Of a DNA stretch of 64,000 nucleotides, positions 37,363-44,938 are shown one piece after another. The translations under genes and the position numbers were made by a program. How positions within the stretch are numbered: the stretch's first letter is position 1; each line of letters starts with the position of its first letter. Origin of the DNA: Glutamicibacter sp. PS. Lineage in GTDB: Bacteria > Actinomycetota > Actinomycetes > Actinomycetales > Micrococcaceae. The stretch is from NCBI GenBank assembly GCA_031317595.1, contig JANCMB010000001.1, positions 620,001-684,000 on the forward strand, written 5' to 3'. The notes under the pieces are model-generated. The model was not told where the DNA came from, searched no databases, and saw only the letters and a list, made by a program, of their open reading frames with translations.

Positions 37363-38571
37363 ATGCCACGCAATCTCGCACAGACCCTCGAACCGCGGAA
37401 AACCATCCCGGCCACGCTCATTGGCGCCGGAGCCGGGCTGGCCGCCGGTTCGCTGCTGGCCGCCAGTGTCTCCGCGCTCGCCGGGTACTTCGCCCGCCGA
37501 GTGGTCACCCCGGATGAAAAACGCATCTTCAGCGTCATCGTGCGCGATCTCGTCGTCGACGCTCACGGCCAGCGCTGGATGCATCTGCAACGCACCGAGG
37601 AAACCACCGCGGCCGGGGCCTGTAGCTTCCTCGGGGAAGGCGACGCCTGCGCGGTGCGGCTCGGCCCGCCACAACCCGTGCCGGGCAAACCTCGACTGGT
37701 GGCGCGGGCCGTGGAGGAAATCTACCGGGGTTCGCTAGAGAATGTCCGGCGCGGAAATTTCTCCGGCGCCATCTATGAGCACCCGCGCGATATTGGCATC
37801 GAGGCACACGAGGTCAAGGTGCCGCTCGAGGTTGGCCCGGCCCCCGCTTGGCTGATCGACGGCACCAACCACAAGGACACCTGGGTGATCTGCGTGCACG
37901 GGCGCGGGGCGAGGCGTACCGAATCGATTCGGGCGCTACCGACCCTGCAACGCGTGGGAGTGAGCGCGCTGCTGATCAGCTATCGCAATGACGGGCTGGC
38001 CCCGGCCACCCTCGACGGGCGTTATGGTCTGGGGGATACCGAATGGCTTGATGTGCAAAGCGCCATCGGCTACGCCCTAGAACACGGGGCGCGCAAGGTC
38101 ATTCTCATGGGCTGGTCCATGGGCGGGGCGATCAGCCTGCAGACCGCCGACCGTTCGGCCCTGGCCAACGTCATCGACGCGCTGGTGCTCGTGGGGCCGG
38201 TCATTAATTGGGTGGACGTGCTCAGCCACCAGGCCCGGGCGAATAAGATCCCACAGTCCGTGGGTCGGCTGGCCCAATGGCTGCTATCCAACCCGGCCGG
38301 ACGCTGGTTTACCGGCCTGGCGGCGCCGGTGAATCTCAAGGCGCTGAACTGGGTGGACCGTGCCGAGGAGCTGACCCATCGAACGCTGATCATGCATAGC
38401 GACGACGACGACTTCGTGCCCTCGGGCCCGAGCCACAAGCTGGCCACATTGCGTCCGGATCTGGTGACGCTGAAATCCTTCCGCGGCGCCGGGCACACCC
38501 GCGAACCGAACGTCGACCCGCAGGGATTTGCCGCCGCCTTAGAGGTCTTCCTGCGTAGCCGGCTAGCCTAG
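37363..38571 (+). CDS. Alpha/beta hydrolase, membrane-associated
   Basis: A 402-residue protein with one N-terminal hydrophobic helix (about 17-44) and a C-terminal alpha/beta hydrolase domain (about 170-402). The nucleophile Ser252 is in [13 protein letters not shown]; the acid is in [11 protein letters not shown] (about 347-350) and the base is His378 in GAGHTRE. The helix may anchor it to the membrane. The substrate is unknown. The ATG at 37363 is chosen because a longer in-frame extension would run antisense through msrB. Its stop codon overlaps that of the convergent deacylase gene in the palindrome CTAG. Confidence 0.83.
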   Translation: MPRNLAQTLEPRKTIPATLIGAGAGLAAGSLLAASVSALAGYFARRVVTPDEKRIFSVIVRDLVVDAHGQRWMHLQRTEETTAAGACSFLGEGDACAVRLGPPQPVPGKPRLVARAVEEIYRGSLENVRRGNFSGAIYEHPRDIGIEAHEVKVPLEVGPAPAWLIDGTNHKDTWVICVHGRGARRTESIRALPTLQRVGVSALLISYRNDGLAPATLDGRYGLGDTEWLDVQSAIGYALEHGARKVILMGWSMGGAISLQTADRSALANVIDALVLVGPVINWVDVLSHQARANKIPQSVGRLAQWLLSNPAGRWFTGLAAPVNLKALNWVDRAEELTHRTLIMHSDDDDFVPSGPSHKLATLRPDLVTLKSFRGAGHTREPNVDPQGFAAALEVFLRSRLA

Positions 38572-39095
38572 CCGCGCTCCGCGGGCAGCGACGTGCCGCT
38601 GGCCACGGGCGCCACACTGGCGCCCAGTAACGCCACGACGCGTTCCGGGGCCAGCTCTAGGCTGAAGCCTCGTCGGCCCCCGGAGAGGAAAATGCTTTCG
38701 TGCTCAAGGGCCGAACGGTCGATAACCGTGGGGCTGGGGTGGCGTTGCCCGAAGGGAGAAATCCCGCCGAGTACATAGCCGGTGCGCCGCTGGGCGGCCT
38801 GCGGATCGGCCATCTGCACCCGCTTGCACCCCAGCGCCTGCGCGCAGGCCTTCAGATCCAAGGTGGAATCCGCCGGGACGATCGCCACCGCTAGGTCGCG
38901 ATCGGCCCGCGCCCCGGTGGCCACCAGCAATGTTTTGAACACCCGGGCGGGGGAGACGTCCAGCGCGCGCGCCGCCTCGGCACCGTAGCCCTCGGACTGC
39001 GCCCGGTGCGCATAGTGGTGGGCGGTATAGGGCACCCCGGCGGCCTCCAAAGCCACGGTTGCCGGGGTGCCCGATTGTCCCTGTCGTTTGCCCAT
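38568..39095 (-). CDS. ybaK: Cys-tRNA(Pro) deacylase, YbaK/EbsC family
   Basis: A 175-residue trans-editing enzyme that hydrolyses misacylated Cys-tRNA(Pro). The family features KTLLVAT with a probable functional Lys (Lys54) and GYVLGGISPFGQ (about 108-119) are visible. The N-terminal segment is short and the C-terminal tail (about 160-175) is poorly conserved. It precedes the SufE-rhodanese pair on the same strand... in transcription order it comes third, 10 nt after the sufE stop, and so is probably in the same operon. Confidence 0.88.
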   Translation of the reverse strand: MGKRQGQSGTPATVALEAAGVPYTAHHYAHRAQSEGYGAEAARALDVSPARVFKTLLVATGARADRDLAVAIVPADSTLDLKACAQALGCKRVQMADPQAAQRRTGYVLGGISPFGQRHPSPTVIDRSALEHESIFLSGGRRGFSLELAPERVVALLGASVAPVASGTSLPAERG

Positions 39096-39105
39096 ACCGC
39101 CTGTC

Positions 39106-39546
39106 CTAGGCCTCCAACTGCTCGCGAACCTGGCGCTTGATGCGGCCTAGCATCGCGGTCATCCCGCGCATACGCAAGGGGGACAGCGCCCGCGAAAGCC
39201 CCAGAGACTGCGGCATATCGTCGGCAACGGCCAAGATTTCAGCGGCCGGGGCACCATCGAGCCCGGCGGCCAACACTGAGGCGAACCCGCGGGTGGTTGG
39301 CGCCTCGGGCGGCGCGGAAAAGAACAGCCGCGTCAGCCGGTTCTCGTCGTGACCGACCTCAACCACCAAAAATAGCGGCGACTGGCATTCGACGACCTGC
39401 TCGAGCAACTCCGGGTGCTCGGCCAAACGCGGTGGTAGCTCGGGCAATTCACGGGAGAACTCGAGCAGCAACTCGAGTCGGTCGGCCTCGGGCACCTCGG
39501 TGAATTCTTCAACGATCTCGGTCAGCGCCGCGGGGGTCTGGCTCAT
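39106..39546 (-). CDS. sufE: SufE family protein
   Basis: A 146-residue sulfur acceptor/transfer protein. The catalytic Cys54 is in [13 protein letters not shown], the family signature. SufE accepts persulfide sulfur from a cysteine desulfurase and passes it to an iron-sulfur scaffold. Here it overlaps the upstream rhodanese by 4 nt (ATGA) and no suf operon is nearby, so its sulfur donor may be the rhodanese itself. This is inference from gene coupling. Confidence 0.92.
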   Translation of the reverse strand: MSQTPAALTEIVEEFTEVPEADRLELLLEFSRELPELPPRLAEHPELLEQVVECQSPLFLVVEVGHDENRLTRLFFSAPPEAPTTRGFASVLAAGLDGAPAAEILAVADDMPQSLGLSRALSPLRMRGMTAMLGRIKRQVREQLEA

Positions 39547-40460
39547 GCGCGACCCGCCAGCTGCGCCGGAAGTTCGCCGGGCTCGGCTCCGCGGACAATC
39601 GGCACGCGCACCGCATTACCCCACTCGGTCCACGAACCGTCGTAATTGCGCACCTTCTCAAAGCCCAGCAGGTGAGTCAGCACAAACCAGGTGTGGCTGG
39701 AACGCTCACCGATGCGGCAGTAGGCCACGACGTCGTCGCCCGGCTTCAGGCCGGCCTCGTCGAGATAGATCGCTTCCAGTTCCTCGCGCGAACGGAACGT
39801 ACCGTCCTCGGCCGCGGCCCGGGCCCAAGGCACCGACGCGGCGGTGGGGATATGCCCGCCGCGCAGCGCACCCTCCTCCGGGTAGGCGGGCATATGGGTG
39901 CGTTCACCGGTGTATTCCTCCGGGGAGCGCACATCGATCAGCGGGTTGCCCAGGTGCTCGAGCACCTGCGGCAGGTAGGCGCGAATCTGCGAATCGTCGC
40001 GCTCGATGACCGGGTAGTCCGCAACCGGGCGCGCGGCGGGCTTCTCGGTGCTCAGTTCGCGTCCCTCGGCAATCCACTTATCGCGTCCGCCATCGAGTAG
40101 GCGCACATCCTCGTGCCCGAACAGCGAGAACACCCACAGTGCGTAGGCGGCCCACCAGTTGGACTTGTCGCCGTAGATCACCACGGTGGTGTCCCGCGCA
40201 ATGCCCTTGGCCTTCATCAGGCGGGCGAAACCTTCGCCGTCGACGTAGTCGCGGGTGACTTCATCGTTCAGTTCGGTATGCCAATCCACCTTGAGTGCCC
40301 CGGGGATATGGCCGGTGGAGTAAAGCAAAATATCCTCGTCGGACTCGAGCACCACGAGGTTCTCGTCGTTCAGGTGCGCGGCCAACCACTCGGTGGATAC
40401 CAACCGCTCCGGGTGGGCGTACTGGGCGTAGGCTGGATTCTCATCCACGGGCACGGGCAT
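39543..40460 (-). CDS. sseA: Sulfurtransferase (rhodanese family, SseA-like)
   Basis: A 305-residue tandem-rhodanese-domain enzyme. The active-site Cys248 is in the loop CRIGERSS of the C-terminal domain ([18 protein letters not shown]). The N-terminal domain (about 20-135) lacks the cysteine and has [11 protein letters not shown] instead. This is the thiosulfate or 3-mercaptopyruvate sulfurtransferase type. The ATG at 40460 follows AAGGACGG. It is the first gene of the rhodanese-sufE-deacylase operon. In Mycobacterium a similar SseA/SufE pair is known. Confidence 0.92.
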   Translation of the reverse strand: MPVPVDENPAYAQYAHPERLVSTEWLAAHLNDENLVVLESDEDILLYSTGHIPGALKVDWHTELNDEVTRDYVDGEGFARLMKAKGIARDTTVVIYGDKSNWWAAYALWVFSLFGHEDVRLLDGGRDKWIAEGRELSTEKPAARPVADYPVIERDDSQIRAYLPQVLEHLGNPLIDVRSPEEYTGERTHMPAYPEEGALRGGHIPTAASVPWARAAAEDGTFRSREELEAIYLDEAGLKPGDDVVAYCRIGERSSHTWFVLTHLLGFEKVRNYDGSWTEWGNAVRVPIVRGAEPGELPAQLAGRA

Positions 40461-40599
40461 CGCTAACCGTCCTTCATTCGGGGTTTGACTGAAAGCGCGG
40501 GCCCGCACCGTAGAGTGCGGCCACACGCTCTTACCCCTAGCCTAGTCCCGGGTGGGGCCCAGCTTCCAAGCCCCGGAGGTCATCCGAGGGAACATTAGC

Positions 40600-40618
40600 T
40601 ACCGCCGGGCGGTAAACT
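40600..40618 (+). promoter_or_regulatory. Palindrome overlapping a -10-like box upstream of zapE
   Basis: TACCGCC-G-GGCGGTA (40600-40614) is a perfect inverted repeat. It overlaps TAAACT (40613-40618), a -10-like hexamer, 46 nt before the zapE start. This could be an operator; no regulator can be assigned. Confidence 0.4.
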
Positions 40619-40664
40619 ATCCGATGGACCGGTACCGACTTTTGCAAAGGACACCACTGCGCGC

Positions 40665-41705
40665 ATGGCCACGATAACCCACCTGACCGAGACCACTCCC
40701 AATGTTTCGGTGGAGGAACTGCTGGCCGGATTCCACCCGTCCTACCGTTTCGGGGAGGTGTCCTTCAACACCTACCGGCCCGACCCGCGCCAGCCTTCGC
40801 AGGCCGAAGCGGTGACCAAACTGCAGCGTTTTGCCGAGTCGGTGGGCAAGTCCTCCTCGGGCGGATTCTTCGGCAAGCTCTTTGGCAAGAAGGAAACCGC
40901 AAAGAACGGGATTTATCTCGACGGCGGCTTCGGCGTGGGCAAAACCCACCTGCTGGCCTCGCTATGGCACGCCGCCCCGGGGCCGAAAGCCTTTGGCACC
41001 TTCGTGGAGTACACCAACCTTGTCGGCGCGCTGTCCTTCCGGCAGACCGTCGACGTGCTCAGCCAGTACAAGCTGGTTTGCATCGACGAATTCGAGCTCG
41101 ACGACCCGGGGGACACCGTGCTGATGTCGCGGTTGATGCGTGAACTGTCCGACGCCGGGGTCAAGCTGGCGGCGACATCGAACACCCTGCCCGGCGCGCT
41201 GGGCGAGGGCCGCTTCGCCGCGGTGGATTTCCAGCGCGAAATCAAGACGCTTTCCGAACAGTTCGACGTGCACCGGGTCGACGGTGAAGATTTCCGCCAC
41301 CGTGGTCTGCCCGAGGCCCCGAAGCCGATGGACGATGCTCAGCTTGAAAGCTTTGCCACCGAGCGTTACCCGGAGAGCACCCTCGCGGTGGACGACTTTG
41401 CCGAGCTGGTGGCGCACCTGTCCAAGGTGCACCCCTCGCGCTACCGCCAGCTGTTGGCCGAGACCCAGGTCCTGGTGTTGCATAACGTCGACACCATCAC
41501 CGATCAGTCGGTGGCCCTGCGCTTCGTGGTGCTGGCCGACCGTCTCTATGACAAGGACGTGCCGATCATTGCTTCGGGTAAGCCCTTCAGCGAGCTGTTC
41601 ACCGAGGAAATGATGGCCGGTGGCTACCAGAAGAAGTACTTCCGTGCCGTCTCGCGTTTGACCGCCCTGGCCCGCGAGGGCCAGATCGGTGAGGTCGCAC
41701 TCTAA
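40665..41705 (+). CDS. zapE: Cell division protein ZapE (AFG1-like ATPase)
   Basis: A 346-residue AAA-type ATPase. Walker A is GGFGVGKT (87-94), Walker B is VCIDEFELDD (Asp141, Glu142). The N-terminal region and conserved FSQT-like stretch are typical of the AFG1/ZapE family, which in E. coli acts on the Z ring and in mitochondria assists protein quality control. The role in actinobacteria is not established. The ATG at 40665 follows AAAGGACACC. It is divergent from the rhodanese operon and ends 4 nt before the stop of the convergent BenE gene. Confidence 0.9.
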   Translation: MATITHLTETTPNVSVEELLAGFHPSYRFGEVSFNTYRPDPRQPSQAEAVTKLQRFAESVGKSSSGGFFGKLFGKKETAKNGIYLDGGFGVGKTHLLASLWHAAPGPKAFGTFVEYTNLVGALSFRQTVDVLSQYKLVCIDEFELDDPGDTVLMSRLMRELSDAGVKLAATSNTLPGALGEGRFAAVDFQREIKTLSEQFDVHRVDGEDFRHRGLPEAPKPMDDAQLESFATERYPESTLAVDDFAELVAHLSKVHPSRYRQLLAETQVLVLHNVDTITDQSVALRFVVLADRLYDKDVPIIASGKPFSELFTEEMMAGGYQKKYFRAVSRLTALAREGQIGEVAL

Positions 41706-41709
41706 AGCG

Positions 41710-42888
41710 CTAGCTGCGTTCGGCGATCAGGTGTACGCCTAGGCCGATGAGTAGCGCCCAGAAGGCCCCGCCGATTCCGAAAATGGTCAGGTTGGAGGTG
41801 GCGACCAATAACGTCGCCAGCGCGCTGAAGCGCCACGCCGGATCGGCAAGTGCCCCGCCGAGCGCATTGGCCAAGGTGGCCAGCAGCGCCAGTCCCGCAG
41901 CGGCTTCGAAGAGTCCTGCGTGGCTCGCCGCGGCCACCGAGGCAATGAGCACCGAGCCGGCGGCGAAGAGCAGATAGAACATCCCGCTACTCGTGGCCGC
42001 ACGCCAGCGTAGTGCCGGGTTGGAACCGGCCGCCTCGCCGGCGGCCAGCGCCGCGGAGATCGCAGCCAAATTAATCGCATGCCCGCCGAAGAACGCGCCG
42101 GCGGCGCTACCGGCGCCGGTGACCAGCATGCTCGAGCGCCAGGGAGTGGTGTAGCCAAAGGTCGACATCACCGCCACCCCTGGAATATTTTGCGAGGCCA
42201 TGGTTACGATGAAAAGCGGCAGGCTAATACTGGCCACGGCGGCCAGCGAAAATTCCGGCACCACCAATTCCAGGCTGGGGACGGCCGAAATCTGTGCCCA
42301 CGCACCGTGAGCGGCAATATGCCACAGCCCGATAACCACGGCCACCAGCATGCTCAACCCCACGGCGTACTTCGGCAGTTTGCGCAGGGCCACCAAAAAC
42401 GCGAGCAAAATGGCCAGCGCCTCAATGGGAATCTGGCTTAGCGCCGTGAAAGGCTTGAGACAGAGTGGAATGAGGATACCTGCGAGCATGCCCTGGGCAA
42501 TGGAAACTGGAATGGCGGCCATCAACCGTTGCAACGCTGGCACCAGGCCGGTCAACATGATCAACACACCGCTGACGATAAACGCCCCCACCGCTTGCGC
42601 GAAACTGAAATTACCTGGCGCCAAGCCGGCCAGTAGCGCCGCCCCGGGCGTCGACCAGGCAACCGTGATCGGCACCCGATGCCAACTCGAGAGCACGATG
42701 CAACTGACGCCGGTGAGCAAGGTCAGGGCCAGTAGGCCCGATGCGGCCTGATTGGCCGTGGCGCCCGCGGCCGTGAGGCCAGCTAGCACCACGGCAAAGG
42801 ACGAGGTGAAACCCACGACGGTGGTGACCAGCCCGGCCAAAACCGCATCTCGGAGCGCATTATTCTCCGCCGCAACGCTTTGTGACAT
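41710..42888 (-). CDS. benE: Benzoate/H+ symporter BenE family transporter
   Basis: A 392-residue integral membrane protein with about 11-12 hydrophobic segments, matching BenE (for example AAIPVSIAQGMLAGILIPLCL, ASQNIPGVAVMSTFGY, GHAINLAAISAALAAG). BenE imports benzoate with protons in aromatic degraders. No ben or cat degradation gene is nearby, so the actual substrate is uncertain. The ATG at 42888 was chosen; an earlier start at 42924 adds an unusual basic stretch. Confidence 0.88.
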   Translation of the reverse strand: MSQSVAAENNALRDAVLAGLVTTVVGFTSSFAVVLAGLTAAGATANQAASGLLALTLLTGVSCIVLSSWHRVPITVAWSTPGAALLAGLAPGNFSFAQAVGAFIVSGVLIMLTGLVPALQRLMAAIPVSIAQGMLAGILIPLCLKPFTALSQIPIEALAILLAFLVALRKLPKYAVGLSMLVAVVIGLWHIAAHGAWAQISAVPSLELVVPEFSLAAVASISLPLFIVTMASQNIPGVAVMSTFGYTTPWRSSMLVTGAGSAAGAFFGGHAINLAAISAALAAGEAAGSNPALRWRAATSSGMFYLLFAAGSVLIASVAAASHAGLFEAAAGLALLATLANALGGALADPAWRFSALATLLVATSNLTIFGIGGAFWALLIGLGVHLIAERS

Positions 42889-42952
42889 GCGTTTATTTTC
42901 GAGGCGGGGGAGTACGTGGAACAAATTGGTAACAGGCCGAGGGGGTTAAATG

Positions 42953-42989
42953 ACGTGGGCACCGGCCAGTACCTGGCCGGTGCCCACGT
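42953..42989. terminator. Hairpin terminator, perfect 17-bp stem
   Basis: ACGTGGGCACCGGCCAG (42953-42969) and CTGGCCGGTGCCCACGT (42973-42989) with a three-base loop, 40 nt downstream of the leftward antitoxin-like gene. Confidence 0.82.
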
Positions 42990-43029
42990 GATGTATCGTG
43001 CAGGTCGATACGTCAAAGATCTCTACACG

Positions 43030-43248
43030 CTATGCGTTCTCTTCCCCACCGAGGTTGTTCAGGAAGTTCTGAGCGCCTTCTTGAGCGCCATCAACTTGCT
43101 CGGCGAACTTTCCCCCGGTCTTGTCGTCAACAAAGTCACCGGCCTTCTCGATCCCGTCCGAGATCTGGTCCGAATGTTCGCTGGCGAACTGGGACGCCTT
43201 ATCCTTCAGGCCGTCGAGGTTACCTGCGAGATCGTCTAATCCTGGCAT
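43030..43248 (-). CDS. Rv0909/MT0933-family antitoxin-like small protein
   Basis: A 72-residue, very acidic, helical protein (LKDKASQFASEHSDQISDG, GIEKAGDFVDDKTGGKF). It matches the MT0933 antitoxin-like family, in which the name comes from the M. tuberculosis protein. Most members, including this one, have no toxin gene next to them, so a toxin-antitoxin role is doubtful. A general stress or structural role, as for CsbD-like proteins, is equally possible. A ribosome site AAGGGAGAAG precedes the start. Confidence 0.78.
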   Translation of the reverse strand: MPGLDDLAGNLDGLKDKASQFASEHSDQISDGIEKAGDFVDDKTGGKFAEQVDGAQEGAQNFLNNLGGEENA

Positions 43249-43502
43249 ACGCTTCTCCCTTCGCTGCTGAAGATCGGGGTGATCCTCACTGCACTACATC
43301 CTAAGCCGTTAAATCACGTTTTCGTAACCCCTGCGTTCATGCCGAGGGCGAACATGCACTTGGTTCTAATGCGCTTGTGGCTAGTGCCTATATATGTATG
43401 AATCTAGAGTTTTACCGGGTGGGAAGAACGCGAGGCGCTGTGAGATTTCGAGCGCGGTTTATTCACCCCGCTTTCGCCCGCACCTTCCAATCGCTTCCAT
43501 TG
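43249..43502. other. Intergenic region without a gene
   Basis: No coding region is seen. The stretch is markedly A/T-richer than its surroundings around 43386-43420 (TATATATGTATGAATCTAGA). It separates the antitoxin-like gene from the secreted protein gene and holds their divergent promoters. Confidence 0.5.
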
Positions 43503-43528
43503 TGTGATGTGCATCACGGGGATAAGAT
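43503..43528 (+). promoter_or_regulatory. CRP/GlxR-like site and -10 box upstream of the secreted protein
   Basis: TGTGATGTGCATCACG (43503-43518) matches the CRP/GlxR consensus TGTGA-N6-TCACA in nine of ten conserved bases and has a perfect GTGATG/CATCAC palindrome core. TAAGAT (43523-43528) is a -10-like box about 6 nt downstream. The site lies over the expected -35 region, so binding would more likely repress than activate. Confidence 0.6.
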
Positions 43529-43561
43529 TCGCCCACGTGTTCATTCGTGAAAAGGGGAATC

Positions 43562-43963
43562 ATGAATACAGGTAAACGGGTCGCGTTGGGGATCGCGGCC
43601 ATGCCGGCAGTCCTAATGTTGGTTGCCGGCTCGGCGTTGGCACATGAGTGTGTCAATGCCAGCAAGGTCAATCAAGCTGCCGGTGTCCAAGTCGTGATCG
43701 ACGACGAAAGTGGTGAGGTCGTATGGGCGACGAGAGGCGTGTTGAATCGCATCGCTCAGGGCATTATCAATCCTGAAACCGGGGAGGGTTTTTCCGGGCT
43801 AATTGGATTCGATGTGAATGGTGACCAGGTGGCCGACCTCGCAACGTGGATTGTGGGGCCCAATGGTGAAATTCCGCAACAGGCGCAGTATGGCGGGGCA
43901 ACCTGCAGCGGGGTCGTAAACATTGGAGTCTGGTTTGAGCAATGTCAGACGGATCCGGTGTAA
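43562..43963 (+). CDS. Small secreted protein of unknown function
   Basis: A 133-residue preprotein with a clear Sec signal peptide (MNTGKRVALG..., hydrophobic to about 25, cleavage after SALA at residue 27). The mature protein starts HECVNAS and contains three cysteines (30, 115, 128) and a DVNGDQVADL stretch (84-93) resembling a calcium-binding DxNxDxxxD loop. It is also A/T-richer than neighbouring genes. I recognise no family. The ATG at 43562 follows AAAAGGGGA; a GTG 15 nt upstream would lie across this site. A CRP-like site precedes it. Confidence 0.7.
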   Translation: MNTGKRVALGIAAMPAVLMLVAGSALAHECVNASKVNQAAGVQVVIDDESGEVVWATRGVLNRIAQGIINPETGEGFSGLIGFDVNGDQVADLATWIVGPNGEIPQQAQYGGATCSGVVNIGVWFEQCQTDPV

Positions 43964-44001
43964 CAAGAATGATCGGGGCGCTCTCGGTGGCCCAATAGGT
44001 G

Positions 44002-44034
44002 AAGAGGCGATCCTGAAATTCAGGACCGCCTCTT
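44002..44034 (+). terminator. Terminator of the secreted-protein gene
   Basis: AAGAGGCGATCCTGAA (44002-44017) pairs with TTCAGGACCGCCTCTT (44018-44033) with one mismatch, followed by TTC; it is at the end of the gene and adjacent to the tRNA array. Confidence 0.75.
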
Positions 44035-44037
44035 TCG

Positions 44038-44113
44038 TGGAGCGGACAACGAGGTTCGAACTCGCGACCTCAACCTTGGCAAGGTTGCGCTCTACCAGCT
44101 GAGCTATGTCCGC
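44038..44113 (-). tRNA. tRNA-Gly (anticodon GCC), CCA encoded
   Basis: On the minus strand it reads GCGGACATAGCTCAGCTGGT... with an anticodon loop TTGCCAA, TTCGAAC T-loop and TGTCCGC. The discriminator T and a CCA end are encoded (44038-44041). It is the last tRNA in transcription order. Confidence 0.95.
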
Positions 44114-44129
44114 ACGATATTCAATTATT

Positions 44130-44205
44130 TGGAGCGGACAACGAGGTTCGAACTCGCGACCTCAACCTTGGCAAGGTTGCGCTCTACCAGCTGAGCTATG
44201 TCCGC
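44130..44205 (-). tRNA. tRNA-Gly (GCC), CCA encoded
   Basis: Body identical to the other tRNA-Gly copies; anticodon loop TTGCCAA. CCA is encoded at 44130-44132. Lies 16 nt upstream of the last copy. Confidence 0.95.
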
Positions 44206-44308
44206 TTGGGTACTGATCCTAGGGATCGATACTCCGTGCGCGATACTGGGATCGAACCAGTGACCTCTTCCGTGTCAGGGAAGCGCGCTACCGCTGCGCC
44301 AATCGCGC
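44132..44308. repeat. 177-bp direct repeat, copy 1 (tRNA-Gly/tRNA-Val segment)
   Basis: Identical to 44439-44615 (offset 307 bp), including the 31-32-bp spacer between the tRNAs (TTGGGTACTGATCCTAGGG...). Identity of the non-tRNA spacer shows that this is a segmental duplication and not just tRNA similarity. Confidence 0.92.
44237..44308 (-). tRNA. tRNA-Val (anticodon GAC), CCA not encoded
   Basis: Minus-strand GCGCGATTGGCGCAGCGGT..., anticodon stem CTTCC/GGAAG with loop CTGACAC, and ATCGCGC end. The discriminator is A, followed by CGG rather than CCA. Part of a 177-bp duplicated segment. Confidence 0.95.
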
Positions 44309-44334
44309 AAAAAGAAAGCAATGATCTTTCTGCG

Positions 44335-44405
44335 AGGTGGGGACGGGATTCGAACCCGCGTATACGGCTTTGCAGGCCGCTGCCTCGCCTCTCGGCCACC
44401 CCACC
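44335..44405 (-). tRNA. tRNA-Cys (anticodon GCA), CCA not encoded
   Basis: Minus-strand GGTGGGGTGGCCGAGAGGC... with anticodon loop CTGCAAA and CCCCACC end. It separates the two copies of the Gly-Val duplication. No encoded CCA. Confidence 0.94.
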
Positions 44406-44439
44406 ATTGACCGGTAAACCGGTCGGTGTTCTTCGTGCG

Positions 44440-44512
44440 AGCGGACAACGAGGTTCGAACTCGCGACCTCAACCTTGGCAAGGTTGCGCTCTACCAGCTG
44501 AGCTATGTCCGC
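44440..44512 (-). tRNA. tRNA-Gly (GCC), CCA not encoded
   Basis: Body identical to the other tRNA-Gly copies, but the bases after the discriminator are CGC, not CCA. Begins the second copy of the duplication. Confidence 0.95.
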
Positions 44513-44543
44513 TTGGGTACTGATCCTAGGGATCGATACTCCG

Positions 44544-44615
44544 TGCGCGATACTGGGATCGAACCAGTGACCTCTTCCGTGTCAGGGAAGCGCGCTACCG
44601 CTGCGCCAATCGCGC
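44544..44615 (-). tRNA. tRNA-Val (GAC), CCA not encoded
   Basis: Identical to the other tRNA-Val copy including flanks, as expected from the duplication. Anticodon loop CTGACAC. Confidence 0.95.
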
Positions 44616-44671
44616 CGAAGATTCCGCAGGGGAATCTCGACAAAACCACAAATCACTTCGCGATTTTTCCG

Positions 44672-44744
44672 AGCGGACAACGAGGTTCGAACTCGCGACC
44701 TCAACCTTGGCAAGGTTGCGCTCTACCAGCTGAGCTATGTCCGC
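44672..44744 (-). tRNA. tRNA-Gly (GCC), CCA not encoded
   Basis: First tRNA of the array in transcription order; body identical to the other three Gly copies. A candidate promoter lies about 50 nt upstream. Confidence 0.95.
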
Positions 44745-44793
44745 AAATGCTGTTTTCCCGAACGTTTCCGTCCGTTTTCCAACGAGTAAAAAC

Positions 44794-44821
44794 TCTATAC
44801 GAGTTTGACCGGGCTTCCAAA
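44794..44821 (-). promoter_or_regulatory. Candidate promoter of the tRNA array
   Basis: On the minus strand, TTTGGA (complement of 44816-44821) and TATAGA (complement of 44794-44799) are spaced by 16 bp and lie about 50 nt upstream of the first tRNA. This fits a sigma-70-type promoter. Confidence 0.5.
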
Positions 44822-44938
44822 TCGAAAACATGAGATCTGGTTCACAAGCCATTGTAGTCCCGGAAACACGCGGAAAAATAGTCCCCACAGCCCCTGCGTC
44901 ACACTCTTAACTCCGAGATGACATGCCATGATCGAGAT

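Larger units (their letters stand above)
44439..44615. repeat. 177-bp direct repeat, copy 2 (tRNA-Gly/tRNA-Val segment)
   Basis: Second copy of the segment at 44132-44308. Boundaries are set by the first mismatches at both ends (44438 and 44616). Confidence 0.92.

Noticed and set aside
43030-43963. Toxin-antitoxin pair formed by the antitoxin-like gene and the next gene
   Set aside because: The neighbour is on the opposite strand about 310 bp away, is secreted, and does not resemble any toxin.
43964-44037. Integrase or attachment site next to the tRNA array
   Set aside because: No integrase, no phage gene and no tRNA 3'-end fragment repeat was found on either side.
44038-44744. CRISPR-like array
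   Set aside because: The repeated units are tRNA genes with cloverleaf structure and irregular spacing, not short repeats with unique spacers.
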